Notes: generated by a model from the letters alone, not told the origin. A DNA stretch of 64,000 nt from Paracoccus litorisediminis (GCF_009711205.1 NZ_WMIG01000003.1:1-64000); one strand, 5' to 3'. Counted from the first letter of the stretch, positions 25,495-34,876 are shown. Numbers and translations: made by a program.

Positions 25495-26235
25495 TCGCCC
25501 GGCTCGTCGATCTCGCGCTCGTCGTTCGCCCACGAGCCGGCGGGCGAGACGGAGCAGAACCTCGGGTTGATGCGGCTGATCGATCGGCAATTCCTGGACA
25601 CACCCTTCACCGGCGTCCGGAAGATGACCATCTGCAGAAGTCTGGGGGGTCAGCCTGCAGACGGGCGTGGCGTGAACCAGAAGCGCATCCGGCGGATGCG
25701 GCTCATGCCAGATCTGGTGCGCCGACATCACCTCTCTGCCGATGCGGCGCATGCGCCGGGATCGAACCGATGGCGCCGCGATGGCTTATTTCTGTATCCG
25801 GTGGTCCTTCACCCGCAAGGTGCTGGTCTGGCGCAAATCGAACACGCTGGAGGCCGAGTGTCTCGCGTTGAGTCGCTGAACGAGTCCATCCACCGCTATG
25901 GCGCGCCCGAGATCATGAGGTTCGCAGTTCACATCTTTTGTCTGGACTGATCGGCTGAAGCGGATCGGCATCCGGATATTGAGGGGTGGCAAGCGGCGTT
26001 GGATCGACAACATCTGCATCGAGCACCTGTGGCGGCCCCTGAAATATGAACGCGTCGACCTGCACGCCTGGCAGACCGGATCTCAGGCCAAGTACGCCAT
26101 CAGCGGCTGGATTTTTCGGCCACTCTCTCGGACCGATGGCCTTCGCGGCCTCACCAGCGGCCCCACGCCGCCCACGGCAGCCGCCCGCCGTGGGTTATTG
26201 GAACAGCATCGAAACCGACCGGTAGATGCAGGCAG
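25495..26235 (+). mobile_element. IS3-family OrfB remnant with multiple deletions
   Basis: Pieces match an IS3 OrfB integrase in order: PAGETEQNLGLMRLIDRQFL and DTPFTGVRKMT, NQKRIRRMRLM, a degraded catalytic-core stretch (SLNESIHRYGAPEIM), WIDNICIEHLWRPLKYERVD with LHAWQTGSQAK, and the terminal YWNSIETDR-like tail read near 26195. Frames switch several times and the first catalytic Asp region is lost. Inactive. Confidence 0.75.
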
Positions 26236-26312
26236 TAGCTGAAATCACCCCGGAAACTGGCCAAGGATGGGAAGCAGCTCACCCTGCGCGGCGAAGTACC
26301 GAAACTCGGGTT

Positions 26313-27242
26313 TCAGCGATAGACAAAGGTTTGCGGCGCTTCGCCCCGACGGACCGCGCCGCGATACATGCCTTCGCAATTGAAGGGCATCGCGATATTG
26401 CCCTGCCGGTCCACCGCGATGACCCCGCCCGACCCACCGTTTGGCATCAGGTCCTCCATCACCACTGCCGTCGCCGCTTGATCCAGGCTCTGCCCGGCAT
26501 GGCGCAGGCGGGCCGCGATCTCGGCGCCGGCGGTCCAGCGGATGAAGATCTCGCCATGGCCCGTGGCCGAGACGGCGCAGGTGGCATTGTCCGCGAAGGT
26601 TCCCGCACCGATGACAGGCGTATCGCCGACCCGGCCCGGAAGCTTGGCCGTCATACCGCCGGTCGAGGTCGCGGCGGCGAGGTTGCCTGCAAGGTCCAGC
26701 GCCACCGCACCGACCGTACCGTGGCGGCGGGCGGGATCGGTCTCGACCGCGCCGGTGGCGCGCAGGGCCAGCGTCTCTTGCAAGGCGGTCCAGCGGGCCT
26801 TGGTGAAGAAATAGTCGCGATCCTCGAAGGGCAGCCCGGCTGCGCGCGCCAAAGCAAGCGCTGGGGGACCGATCATCATCACCTGCGGGCTGTCCATGAC
26901 CAGCCGCGCGACCCGGATGGGATTGCGCGGGCCAAAGATTCCAGCCACCGCGCCGGCCTGCCGGTCGCGGCCATCCATCACGGCGGCGTCCATTTCCTGC
27001 TCACCGGCCGAGGTAAAGACCGCGCCCCGGCCAGCATTGAACAGGGGCTCATCCTCAAGCACCACCACGGCCTCGGTCACCGCGTCGATGGCCAGACCAC
27101 CGTCGCGCAGGACAGACTGACCCGCCTCCAGCACCCGGCGCAGGGCGGCATGATATGCCGCTTCCTTTTCAGGTGTCATCGTGTCGCGCAGGATGGTGCC
27201 CGCGCCGCCATGAATGGCCAATGCCCAGCCCGGTGTCGTCAT
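26313..27242 (-). CDS. Isoaspartyl peptidase / plant-type L-asparaginase (Ntn hydrolase)
   Basis: 309-residue Ntn hydrolase of peptidase family T2. The autocleavage site is HGTVGAVALD with nucleophile Thr176; cleavage would give alpha and beta subunits. The substrate-binding STGGMTAK and the N-terminal LAIHGGAGT and FNAGRGAVFT are intact. It would hydrolyse L-asparagine, beta-aspartyl dipeptides or a related amide. ATG 27242 overlaps the stop of the upstream deacetylase gene (ATGA), so it is the last gene of the SBP-deacetylase-hydrolase operon. In this setting it probably cleaves an amide intermediate imported by the ABC system rather than acting in general peptide repair. Confidence 0.92.
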   Translation of the reverse strand: MTTPGWALAIHGGAGTILRDTMTPEKEAAYHAALRRVLEAGQSVLRDGGLAIDAVTEAVVVLEDEPLFNAGRGAVFTSAGEQEMDAAVMDGRDRQAGAVAGIFGPRNPIRVARLVMDSPQVMMIGPPALALARAAGLPFEDRDYFFTKARWTALQETLALRATGAVETDPARRHGTVGAVALDLAGNLAAATSTGGMTAKLPGRVGDTPVIGAGTFADNATCAVSATGHGEIFIRWTAGAEIAARLRHAGQSLDQAATAVVMEDLMPNGGSGGVIAVDRQGNIAMPFNCEGMYRGAVRRGEAPQTFVYR

Positions 27243-28153
27243 CCGCGCCGCTCCATTCCATGGTCCTTCGCGCAATGGCGGGCGATGTCGGCATGTGTTG
27301 CCACCCAGCAATCGCCCTTTTCAGTGATCCGGCGCAGCAATTCTTCGAGAATGAAGATGCGCGAGCGATAGCCGGTGACATGCGGATGCATGGTCAGCAG
27401 AAACAGCCCACCTTCGGCATAGGCCCCCTCAAACTCGCGCAGGAAGATGTCCAGAACGGCGGTCGGCGGGGTATAGGGCCGCTGTCCGCCAAAACGGTTC
27501 ATCATGAAATAGGGCGCGTCGTCGCGGATCCACTCGACCGGCAGTTCGACAATGCCGGTCGGGCGACCATTGCTGAGGATCTCGTAGGGGTCGTCATCGG
27601 CGAAAAGCGAGCTGTCATAGACAAGGCCCAACTCCTCGGCGATGGCGAGGGTGGCGGGGCTGTAATCCCATGACGGCGTGCGCATGCCGACGGGACGAAT
27701 GCCGGTGACGCGTTCCAGCGTATCAGCGGCGCGCAGCATCAACTCGCGCTCCTGCGCCGGCGGAACCTGAGTGTTCACCTCGTGGATCCAGCCGTGCAGG
27801 GCGACCTCATGACCGTCCTCGACAAGTGATTTCTGCTCATCCGGGTAAAGTTCGGCGGCGACGCCGGGCACGAAGAAGCTGGCCTTGGCGCCGAAGCGGT
27901 CCAGCACCTCGCGGATGCGGGGAACGCCCCGGCGGTTGCCGTACTGACCCCATGACAAGCGGCCAATCGAGTTGCCGCCATCGCGCAGCTCATTCGTCTC
28001 GTGGTCGCTATCAAAGCTGAGGGCGACGGCGCAGCGCGCGCCACCGGGCCAGCTTTTCGGCTTGAGCGAGCGCCCGGCGCGCACGAAATCCACCAGACCA
28101 CGCCAGGTCGGCTCGTCCCAACTATGGGGCGGGGTGTCGGGCGCAAGGCTCAT
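27239..28153 (-). CDS. Polysaccharide deacetylase family protein (PuuE/allantoinase-like)
   Basis: 304-residue member of the NodB-homology metal hydrolases, closest in pattern to the cyclic-imide/allantoinase (PuuE) subgroup rather than to chitin deacetylases: an internal SFDSDHETNE in place of the usual TFDDGP, SFFVPGVAAE, HGWIHE with the metal histidine, and MRTPSWDYS. No signal peptide, so cytoplasmic. Start 28153 has GGAG at suitable distance. It lies between the substrate-binding protein and the Ntn hydrolase genes. Subgroup members open cyclic amides (allantoin, hydantoin-like rings, succinimide), which would suit a catabolic role; the exact substrate is unknown. Confidence 0.85.
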   Translation of the reverse strand: MSLAPDTPPHSWDEPTWRGLVDFVRAGRSLKPKSWPGGARCAVALSFDSDHETNELRDGGNSIGRLSWGQYGNRRGVPRIREVLDRFGAKASFFVPGVAAELYPDEQKSLVEDGHEVALHGWIHEVNTQVPPAQERELMLRAADTLERVTGIRPVGMRTPSWDYSPATLAIAEELGLVYDSSLFADDDPYEILSNGRPTGIVELPVEWIRDDAPYFMMNRFGGQRPYTPPTAVLDIFLREFEGAYAEGGLFLLTMHPHVTGYRSRIFILEELLRRITEKGDCWVATHADIARHCAKDHGMERRG

Positions 28154-28181
28154 GGCAGTCTCCAAGGGAAAGGGGGGGGAA

Positions 28182-28220
28182 GTCCGCGCATGGCCCAGAT
28201 ATGCGGGGCCATGCGCGGAC
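28182..28220 (-). promoter_or_regulatory. Intercistronic hairpin after the substrate-binding protein gene
   Basis: Perfect 15-bp arms GTCCGCGCATGGCCC and GGGCCATGCGCGGAC with a 9-nt loop, 8 bp beyond the SBP stop. No U-run follows and the next gene starts 28 bp later. Such hairpins often shield the abundant SBP mRNA from 3' decay and reduce downstream expression. Confidence 0.7.
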
Positions 28221-28228
28221 GGGATGGT

Positions 28229-29809
28229 TTACTTCGCGGGGTGAACGTCCATGGCGACGGTATCTTCGTCGGCGCGCGGATCGTAGGTCACCTTGTCGGC
28301 CTTCATGCCCCATGCCGAGACGTTGATCACCAGCGGCAGGTCGGGCCGGTCGGTCGAAACCAGCAGGTTGGCTTCCTCTAGCAAGGCCTTGCGCTTGGCC
28401 TCGTCCATCTCGGCGGCCGCGGCTTCGATCAGCTGGTCCATCTTGGGATTGGCATAGCCGCGCACGTTGAAGGCACCCAAGCCCTTATCCGCGTCGTTGC
28501 TGTGCATCAGCGACGACAGCGTGTAGTTCGATTCCCCCGTCAGCGTCGCCCAGGACGCCATGTACAGCGAATACTCGCCGCGCGTCTTTGCCGGGTTGAA
28601 CACCGTCGCGGGCACGCCCTGCACGTCGACCGTCACGTCGATCGCGGCCAGAAGCTGGGCGATGGTCGGTCCAAGCTCGGTCGGCATGCGGTCGCTCGCA
28701 TAGGCCAGCGCGACCTTGAAGCCTTCCGGATAGCCGGCATCGGCCATCAGCTGGCGCGCCTTGTCGACATCGAAGACCGGCGCGGGGATGTTTGCATTAT
28801 AGCCGAAGATGTTCGGCGTCACCATCTGGGTCGAGACCTTGCCCATGCCCTCCAGCGCGAACTCGATGATGGTCTCGCGGTCCAGCGCCAGATCGAAGGC
28901 CTCGCGGACGCGGGGATCGGCGAAGGGGTTCTTTTCGACCTTGTTGCCGGCATTGTCCCAGACTTGGGGCGTATTTTCGCGGAAGTCGAACTCCAGATAG
29001 GGAATGAAGACCGAGGGCGAATTCACCACCTTCAGCGCCTCGTCCTGCTCGACGCTGGCCAGATCGGTCGCCGGGATCTTCGAGATCAGATCGACCTGCC
29101 CCGCCTTCAGCTGCGCGACACGCGCGGCGTCATTCGGGATTTCCTTGCGGATGACGTGGTCCCAGGGCTGTGCGCCGCCCCAGTAGCCATCGAATTTCTC
29201 AAGCACCAGGTCCTGCGTCGGGGCCCAGCTGACGAATTTGTAGGGGCCGGTGCCGATGGTGGCCTTGCCCGAGTTGAAGCCCTCGGTCGCGGTCTCCTTG
29301 GTCGAAAAATCCGCCGCCGCCGTATGCGAGACGATGAACAGGCGGATCAAGTCGTTGGGCAGCGTCGGGGCCGGGCCCTTGGTCTTGATGCGGATGGTGT
29401 GGGGATCGACGATCTCGACCCCCGCCACGCGGCGGACATAGATCGTTGTCGGGTTCGGCCCGGTCACGTTCGGAATCCGCTCGATCGAGAACTTGACGTC
29501 CTCGGCGGTGAAGTCCGAACCGTCGTGGAATTTCACGCCCTCGCGCAGCTTGAATTCCCAGGTCGTGTCATCGACCAGTTTCCACTCGGTCGCCAGCGAG
29601 GGCTCGATCTGCAGGTCGTTGCCCGATTTCAGCAGCGTGTCGAAGACCTGCTTGGTCGCCTCGGCATTGGCCGAGGTCGCGGTGAAATGCGGGTCCATCG
29701 AGGCCGGGCCGGACTTGGTCGCGATCACCAGATCGGCGGCCAACACCGGGAACGGCGTGGCAAGCGCGCTCATCAGCAGCGCGGTGCGAAGCATTGGCTT
29801 CAGTTTCAT
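28229..29809 (-). CDS. ABC transporter periplasmic substrate-binding protein, dipeptide/nickel (SBP_bac_5) family
   Basis: 526-residue class C binding protein. It has a signal peptide (MKLKPMLRTALLMSALATPF ending VLAAD), then family landmarks ATEWKLVDDTTWEFKLREGV, KFHDGSDFTAEDVKFSIERI, GTGPYKFVSW and DLPLVINV. The partner permeases and ATPase are encoded 1.5 kb away on the other strand (31322-34876), across a shared divergent control region with MarR and creatininase genes; no second SBP is present there. Ligands in this family include oligopeptides, opines and other amides. The enzymes alongside favour a small amide or cyclic amide. Confidence 0.93.
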   Translation of the reverse strand: MKLKPMLRTALLMSALATPFPVLAADLVIATKSGPASMDPHFTATSANAEATKQVFDTLLKSGNDLQIEPSLATEWKLVDDTTWEFKLREGVKFHDGSDFTAEDVKFSIERIPNVTGPNPTTIYVRRVAGVEIVDPHTIRIKTKGPAPTLPNDLIRLFIVSHTAAADFSTKETATEGFNSGKATIGTGPYKFVSWAPTQDLVLEKFDGYWGGAQPWDHVIRKEIPNDAARVAQLKAGQVDLISKIPATDLASVEQDEALKVVNSPSVFIPYLEFDFRENTPQVWDNAGNKVEKNPFADPRVREAFDLALDRETIIEFALEGMGKVSTQMVTPNIFGYNANIPAPVFDVDKARQLMADAGYPEGFKVALAYASDRMPTELGPTIAQLLAAIDVTVDVQGVPATVFNPAKTRGEYSLYMASWATLTGESNYTLSSLMHSNDADKGLGAFNVRGYANPKMDQLIEAAAAEMDEAKRKALLEEANLLVSTDRPDLPLVINVSAWGMKADKVTYDPRADEDTVAMDVHPAK

Positions 29810-29873
29810 GCGGTCCCTCTTGGGCTAAGGTGGGTCTGCCGGTTTCGCGCCGGTCTGTTATGGGATTGCGCGG

Positions 29874-30446
29874 TCAGGTGTCGTCTCCGGCCGCCTCGCC
29901 GCCAAGCGATTGGGGCCATGTCCCCGAAGCCGCGACAAGCTTCGTCAAAATCTCGGAGAGGTTCAGTCTTTCAGCGGGGCTGAGGCAGTCCAGCATCAGC
30001 CGCTCATGCCCCAGCATCTCGGCCTTGACCGCCTCGACCCCTGCCCTGCCCCGGTCGGTCAGATGCAGGGTGACGCGTCGCTGATCCATGGCATCGCCCT
30101 CGCGGTCGATCATGCCAAGGCCGAAGACCTTGTTGGCGGCGCGACTGAGCGTGTTCTTGGGGAAACCCGATGCGCGGACAAGATCCGTCAGGGTCGAGGG
30201 GCCAGCCACGTAGAGCGACCACAGCACCACGAAATCCGGCCTGAGCAGTCCCAGCTTGCCCTGAATGAAGCCATAGACCGGATTGTTGAAGGACAGGGCC
30301 AGGTAGTTCAGCCGATACGAGAACCAGCAGGGATTCTCCCACAGGCGGGTCCGCAGCGGGCTGTCCTCGGCAATGCCTTCGACTGTCAGGGGCATCTCGC
30401 GACCCGCCCTTCCCTCATAAAGCGACTGACGAATGACGTCATCCAT
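29874..30446 (-). CDS. MarR-family transcriptional regulator
   Basis: 190-residue winged-helix regulator. The DNA-binding part is at about residues 75-140 (FVVLWSLYVAGPSTLTDLVR, then ASGFPKNTLSRAANKVFGLG, then the wing MIDREGDAMDQRRVTLHLTD). The N-terminal extension of 50 residues is longer than in MarR itself. It lies 64 bp upstream of the SBP gene in the same direction and is divergent from the creatininase-permease operon, so it is well placed to control both halves of the cluster through sites in 30447-30603. Confidence 0.9.
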   Translation of the reverse strand: MDDVIRQSLYEGRAGREMPLTVEGIAEDSPLRTRLWENPCWFSYRLNYLALSFNNPVYGFIQGKLGLLRPDFVVLWSLYVAGPSTLTDLVRASGFPKNTLSRAANKVFGLGMIDREGDAMDQRRVTLHLTDRGRAGVEAVKAEMLGHERLMLDCLSPAERLNLSEILTKLVAASGTWPQSLGGEAAGDDT

Positions 30447-30465
30447 GAACGCGCCTAAGTTTTTG

Positions 30466-30538
30466 TCACAAGTTCCATTTGAGACGTTATTGTGAGGAAT
30501 TATCTTGCGTCAATCATAATATTTGTTCCTGATGGAAC
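30466..30538. promoter_or_regulatory. Divergent control region with two inverted repeats
   Basis: TCACAA (30466-30471) and TTGTGA (30490-30495) form one dyad. GTTCCTGATGGAAC (30525-30538) forms a second perfect 5-bp-arm palindrome with near-matching outer bases. Both lie in the AT-richer gap between the MarR gene and the creatininase gene and are candidate MarR operators. Confidence 0.45.
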
Positions 30539-30603
30539 CAAATTGGGATGATTCAGCGGAACTGCCAAGAAGGCGGCAATCCGCGCGGGGATGGACGGAA
30601 CGA

Positions 30604-31305
30604 ATGCGGATTCAGGACATGAACTGGGCTCAGGTCGAGGCGAGGGTGGCGCAGGACGACCGCTGCGTGCTGCCGATCGGCTCGGTCGAACAGCACGCCT
30701 ATCTCAGCCTTGCCACCGACATGATTCTGGCCGAACGCGTCTCGGTCGAGGCGGCCGAGCCGCTGGGCGTGCCGGTCTTTCCGTGCCTGCCCTTTGGCAT
30801 GGCCGCCGGTTTCACCGCCTATCCGGGCACGATCTCGCTGAAGCTACGGACCTATCTGGCGGTGATCGAGGATATGCTGGACAGCGTCCATCGCGCGGGC
30901 TTCCGCCGCATCCTGATCGTCAACGGCCATGGCGGCAATGCGCCGGTCAATCCGCTGATCGGCGAATGGCTGAACGATCACCGCGATGCCTCGGTCAAAC
31001 TGCATGACTGGTGGCGCGCGCCGAATACCATGGCCAAGGTGCTGGAAATCGACCCCGCGGCCTCGCATGCAAGCTGGATGGAGAACTTCCCCTGGACCCG
31101 GCTGGAGGGCGCTCCGGTCCCGGACTTCAGCAAGGAGCGCATCGATTTTTCCGCCGTCAGCCGCGTCGATGCCGGGCGCAAGCGCACCCGCATTGCCGAG
31201 GGCAATTACCACGGCGTCTTCCAGCGCCCGGATGCCGAGATGCTGGCCATCTGGCAGGTCGGCGTTGCCGAGACCCGTCACGAAATCGAACACGGCTGGC
31301 ACTGA
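30604..31305 (+). CDS. Creatininase-family amidohydrolase (cluster 1)
   Basis: 233-residue member of the creatininase/FAPy-deformylase family. Metal ligands can be placed: E29 and H31 (GSVEQHAYL), D39 (LATDM) and H109 (VNGHGGN). The second-shell region reads SHASWMENFPW instead of HAGxxETS seen in many members, so it belongs to a different subgroup from the copy at 47968. The start at 30604 is chosen because homology begins at RIQDMNWAQV; the preceding frame has none. The family hydrolyses cyclic or linear amides (creatinine, formamidopyrimidines, mycofactocin precursors). It heads the permease operon, 16 bp from the first permease gene. Confidence 0.9.
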   Translation: MRIQDMNWAQVEARVAQDDRCVLPIGSVEQHAYLSLATDMILAERVSVEAAEPLGVPVFPCLPFGMAAGFTAYPGTISLKLRTYLAVIEDMLDSVHRAGFRRILIVNGHGGNAPVNPLIGEWLNDHRDASVKLHDWWRAPNTMAKVLEIDPAASHASWMENFPWTRLEGAPVPDFSKERIDFSAVSRVDAGRKRTRIAEGNYHGVFQRPDAEMLAIWQVGVAETRHEIEHGWH

Positions 31306-31321
31306 CGGCCCGGAGCGCGCT

Positions 31322-32293
31322 ATGGCATCCTTCATCATCCGCCGGTTCGCGCAGGCGATGGTCGTCCTGCTGGTCATGTCGCTGCTGGTCTTTGCTGGCG
31401 TCTATGTGATCGGCAATCCGATCGACGTGCTGATCTCACCCGACGCGACACAGGCGATCCGGCAGCAGGTGATCGAACAATACGGGTTCGACCTGCCGAT
31501 CTGGCAGCAATATCTGCATTTCCTGCAACGGCTGCTGACCGGCGATCTGGGCAGTTCCTTCGTCTTCAACATGCCGGTCGCCACGCTGATCGCCCAGAAG
31601 CTGCCCGCGACGCTGGAACTGACGCTGATCGCGGTGCTGTTCGCTTCCGCGGTCGGGATCCCGCTGGGTATCTATGCCGGTTACCGGCCCGACAACATTG
31701 CGGCGCGCGTGATCATGGCGGCCTCGATCCTTGGATTTTCGGTGCCGACCTTCTGGATCGGGCTGATGCTGATCATGGTCTTCGCGGTGCAATTCGGCAT
31801 CCTGCCTGCCGGTGGCCGCGGCGAGACGCGGGCGCTGTTCGGGGTGCCCTTTTCATTTCTGACGCTTGACGGCTGGTCGCATCTGATCCTGCCCGCGCTG
31901 AACCTGTCGCTGTTCAAGATGTCGATGATGTGCCGGCTGGCCGCCTCGGGCACGCGCGAGGTGATGCTGACCGACACGATCAAATTCGCCCGCGCCGCCG
32001 GTATTGCCGAGCGCACGATCCTGCGGCGGCATGTGCTGAAGCTGATCTCGATCCCGCTGGTCACGGTCTTTGGACTCGAGCTTGGCTCGACGCTGGCCTT
32101 CGCGCTGGTGACCGAGACGATCTTCAGCTGGCCGGGACTGGGCAAGCTGATCGTGGATTCCATCACCTCGCTCGACCGGCCGGTAATGGTCGCCTACCTG
32201 ATGCTGGTCTCGGCGCTGTTCGTGGTCATCAACCTGTGCGTGGATCTGGCCTATGCGGCGCTTGATCCCCGACTGCGCCACGGGGGGCAGTAA
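31322..32293 (+). CDS. ABC transporter permease, DppB/OppB type
   Basis: 323-residue inner-membrane permease with six predicted helices. Starts MASFIIRRFAQAMVVLLVMS, the standard opening of this family, and carries the EAA-type coupling loop (FARAAGIAERTILRRHVLKL). ATG 31322 follows a GGAG at 31311; the longer frame upstream is out of context. Pairs with the next gene to form the translocation pore. Confidence 0.95.
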   Translation: MASFIIRRFAQAMVVLLVMSLLVFAGVYVIGNPIDVLISPDATQAIRQQVIEQYGFDLPIWQQYLHFLQRLLTGDLGSSFVFNMPVATLIAQKLPATLELTLIAVLFASAVGIPLGIYAGYRPDNIAARVIMAASILGFSVPTFWIGLMLIMVFAVQFGILPAGGRGETRALFGVPFSFLTLDGWSHLILPALNLSLFKMSMMCRLAASGTREVMLTDTIKFARAAGIAERTILRRHVLKLISIPLVTVFGLELGSTLAFALVTETIFSWPGLGKLIVDSITSLDRPVMVAYLMLVSALFVVINLCVDLAYAALDPRLRHGGQ

Positions 32294-32294
32294 G

Positions 32295-33191
32295 ATGGCG
32301 ACAGCAATATCCACCGGGGCCGTTTCCCCCTTCGCCCAGTTCTGGCACGACTTCCGCCGCAACAAGGTCGCGGTGGTGGCGCTGGGTGTCGTGGCGCTGA
32401 TCGTCTTCGTTGCGATTTTCGCGGCGCTGATCGTGCCGCAGGACCCTTATGACCTGAAGTCGCTGGTGCTGCGCGATGCCCGCAGGCCGCCGGGTTATGT
32501 CGGGCGCGACGGGATGCTGCATCTGCTGGGCACCGACAGTCAGGGCCGCGATCTGCTTTCAGCCATCGTCTATGGGCTGCGAATTTCCCTGCAAATGGGC
32601 CTGATGGCGGGTGCCATCGCCTTTGCCATCGGAGCCGTGGTCGGCTGCTCGGCCGCCTATATCGGTGGCCGGCTTGAGGCGCTGATCATGCGCATCGTCG
32701 ATCTGCAACTGTCCTTCCCCGCGATCCTGCTGGCCTTCGTGGTGGCGGCGATCCTGGGGCAGGGGAAACAGCAGCTGATCCTTGCGCTGGTTTTTGCCCA
32801 ATACGCCTATTTCGTGCGCACCGCCCATGGTGCTGCCGCCGCCGAGCGGCAGAAGGACTACGTTCAGGCCGCGCTTTCCGTGCCGATGGGCGGCTGGTTC
32901 GTCATCACCCGCCATATCCTGCCCAATGCCCTGCCGCCGCTGATCGTCGTGGCGACCGTGCAAGTGGCCTCGGCCATCTCGCTTGAGGCCACTCTGTCCT
33001 TCCTTGGCGTCGGACTGCCCGCGACCGAGCCATCGCTGGGCATGCTGATCGCGAACGGCTTTCAATACCTGATGTCGGGCCGCTACTGGATCGCGATCTA
33101 TCCCGGGGTGGCGCTGATCATCCTGATCATGGCGATCAACCTTGTCGGCGACCAGATCCGTGACCAGCTGAACCCGAGGCTGCGCAAATGA
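32295..33191 (+). CDS. ABC transporter permease, DppC/OppC type
   Basis: 298-residue permease. N-terminal cytoplasmic segment FWHDFRRNKVAVVALGVVAL, then the family motif LLGTDSQGRDLLSAIVYGLR and the coupling loop YVQAALSVPMGGWFVITRHI. The ATG lies immediately after the DppB stop (TAAG-ATG) and the gene overlaps the ATPase gene by 4 bp. It is the second half of the transport channel. Confidence 0.95.
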   Translation: MATAISTGAVSPFAQFWHDFRRNKVAVVALGVVALIVFVAIFAALIVPQDPYDLKSLVLRDARRPPGYVGRDGMLHLLGTDSQGRDLLSAIVYGLRISLQMGLMAGAIAFAIGAVVGCSAAYIGGRLEALIMRIVDLQLSFPAILLAFVVAAILGQGKQQLILALVFAQYAYFVRTAHGAAAAERQKDYVQAALSVPMGGWFVITRHILPNALPPLIVVATVQVASAISLEATLSFLGVGLPATEPSLGMLIANGFQYLMSGRYWIAIYPGVALIILIMAINLVGDQIRDQLNPRLRK

Positions 33192-34876
33192 CCGACCTGC
33201 TTGAGGTGCGCGACCTGCGCACATGGTTCCACACCGACCGCGGCATCGTAAAATCGGTCGACGGCATCTCATTCTCGCTGAAACGCGGCGAGATCATGGG
33301 CCTTGTCGGCGAATCCGGCTCGGGCAAGTCGATCACCGGATTTTCCCTGATCGGGCTGATCGACAGGCCGGGCCGGATCGAGGATGGCAGTTCCATCCGC
33401 CTTGAGGGTCGCGAGCTGGTCGGCCTGCCTGACCGCGACTTGCGCGGCATCCGGGGCAAGGACATCTCGATGGTGTTTCAGGACCCGATGATGACGCTGA
33501 ACCCGGTGGTCAGGATCATCGACCAGATCGGCATGGCGATCCGCGCGCATGAACAGGCCTCCGACGCCCAGATCCGCCGCCGCGCCGTCGAGGCGCTGGC
33601 GCGCGTGCGCATCACCGATCCCGAACGCAAGGTCGATCAATATCCGCATGAGTTTTCCGGCGGCATGCGTCAGCGCGTCGCTATCGCCATCGCGCTTTTG
33701 CACCGCCCGCGTCTGGTGATCGCGGATGAGCCGACGACGGCGCTGGATGTCTCGGTGCAGGCGGAAATCCTGAAGGTGGTCAAGGCGCTGGTGTCCGAGA
33801 TGGGCACCTCGCTGATCTGGATCAGCCATGATCTGGCCACCGTGTCCTCGATTGCCGACAAGATCACGGTGATGCGGCGCGGCCAGATCGTCGAGGCGGG
33901 GCCCGTGCGCGCGGTGTTGGACAGGCCGCAGCATCCCTATACGCAGGCGCTGCTGGACGCCCTGCCCTCGCGTTCGCAACCGGGCGAATTGCTGGCCTCG
34001 GGCGCGACCGAGGCGGCGGGTAAGCTGGACCCCTCGACGCTTGGCGGATCCGCCGTGGGGGCGCCTGCCGATTCGGGCTTCGTGACCGCGCAGGGCATCG
34101 ACAAGACATTCGCGCGCCGCGCCGGCAGCCTGCGGCAGCTGGGGGTCCGGCTGGGGCTGGCGTCTGAACCCGCGCAAGTCCATGCGGTCAAGCAGGCCGC
34201 GCTGACCATCGCGCGCGGCGAAATTCTGGGTCTGGTCGGCGAATCCGGTTCGGGGAAATCGACGCTGGGGCGCATTCTGTGCGGGATCATTCCGCCAACT
34301 GCGGGCACGGTGACGATCGGCGGCGAGCAGGTGATGGACGGCCTGCGCAAACGCAGCACCAAGGTCCAGATGATCTTTCAAGACCCCTTCGCCTCGCTCG
34401 ATCCCCGGCGCAGCATCTTTCAGACCGTGGCCGAGGGGCCGGTCGCGCATGGTCTTTGCACCCGAGCTGGGGCGCGCGCCTATGTCGATCGCTGGCTGCG
34501 CGCCGTCGCCTTCGATCCAGCGCTGGCGAACCGCTATCCGCATCAGTTTTCCGGCGGGCAGCGGCAACGTATCGCGATTGCCCGCGCGCTGGCGATGCAG
34601 CCCGAGGTTCTGATCTGCGATGAGCCCGTTGCCTCGCTGGATGTCTCGATTCAGGCGCAGGTCATCAACCTGCTGATGGAGCTGCGCCGTCACCTGAACC
34701 TGACGCTGCTGTTCATCAGCCACGACTTGTCGGTGGTGCATCACCTGTGCGACCGCGTGGTGGTGATGCGGCATGGCGAGATCATCGAGGCGGGCACGGC
34801 GACCCAGATATTCCACACCCCAAAGCAGCCCTATACCCGGATGCTGCTGGACGCGATCCCGCGATTGCAGCCGTGA
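33188..34876 (+). CDS. Fused dual ABC ATPase, DppD-DppF type
   Basis: 562-residue protein with two complete nucleotide-binding domains. Domain 1: Walker A GESGSGKS at about residue 40, signature EFSGGMRQRVAIAIAL, Walker B LVIADEPTTALDVS. Domain 2: Walker A GESGSGKS at about 346, signature QFSGGQRQRIAIARAL, Walker B LICDEPVASLDVS. Each is followed by the oligopeptide-type C-terminal helix (PQHPYTQALLDALP and PKQPYTRMLLDAIP). In many systems these are separate proteins; fusion is common in alphaproteobacteria. Powers import through the two upstream permeases, with the SBP encoded divergently. Confidence 0.95.
   Translation: MTDLLEVRDLRTWFHTDRGIVKSVDGISFSLKRGEIMGLVGESGSGKSITGFSLIGLIDRPGRIEDGSSIRLEGRELVGLPDRDLRGIRGKDISMVFQDPMMTLNPVVRIIDQIGMAIRAHEQASDAQIRRRAVEALARVRITDPERKVDQYPHEFSGGMRQRVAIAIALLHRPRLVIADEPTTALDVSVQAEILKVVKALVSEMGTSLIWISHDLATVSSIADKITVMRRGQIVEAGPVRAVLDRPQHPYTQALLDALPSRSQPGELLASGATEAAGKLDPSTLGGSAVGAPADSGFVTAQGIDKTFARRAGSLRQLGVRLGLASEPAQVHAVKQAALTIARGEILGLVGESGSGKSTLGRILCGIIPPTAGTVTIGGEQVMDGLRKRSTKVQMIFQDPFASLDPRRSIFQTVAEGPVAHGLCTRAGARAYVDRWLRAVAFDPALANRYPHQFSGGQRQRIAIARALAMQPEVLICDEPVASLDVSIQAQVINLLMELRRHLNLTLLFISHDLSVVHHLCDRVVVMRHGEIIEAGTATQIFHTPKQPYTRMLLDAIPRLQP

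Noticed and set aside
28502..29983. 493-codon plus-strand frame opposite the substrate-binding protein
   Set aside because: Same antisense pattern; the SBP on the other strand has a signal peptide and all family motifs.
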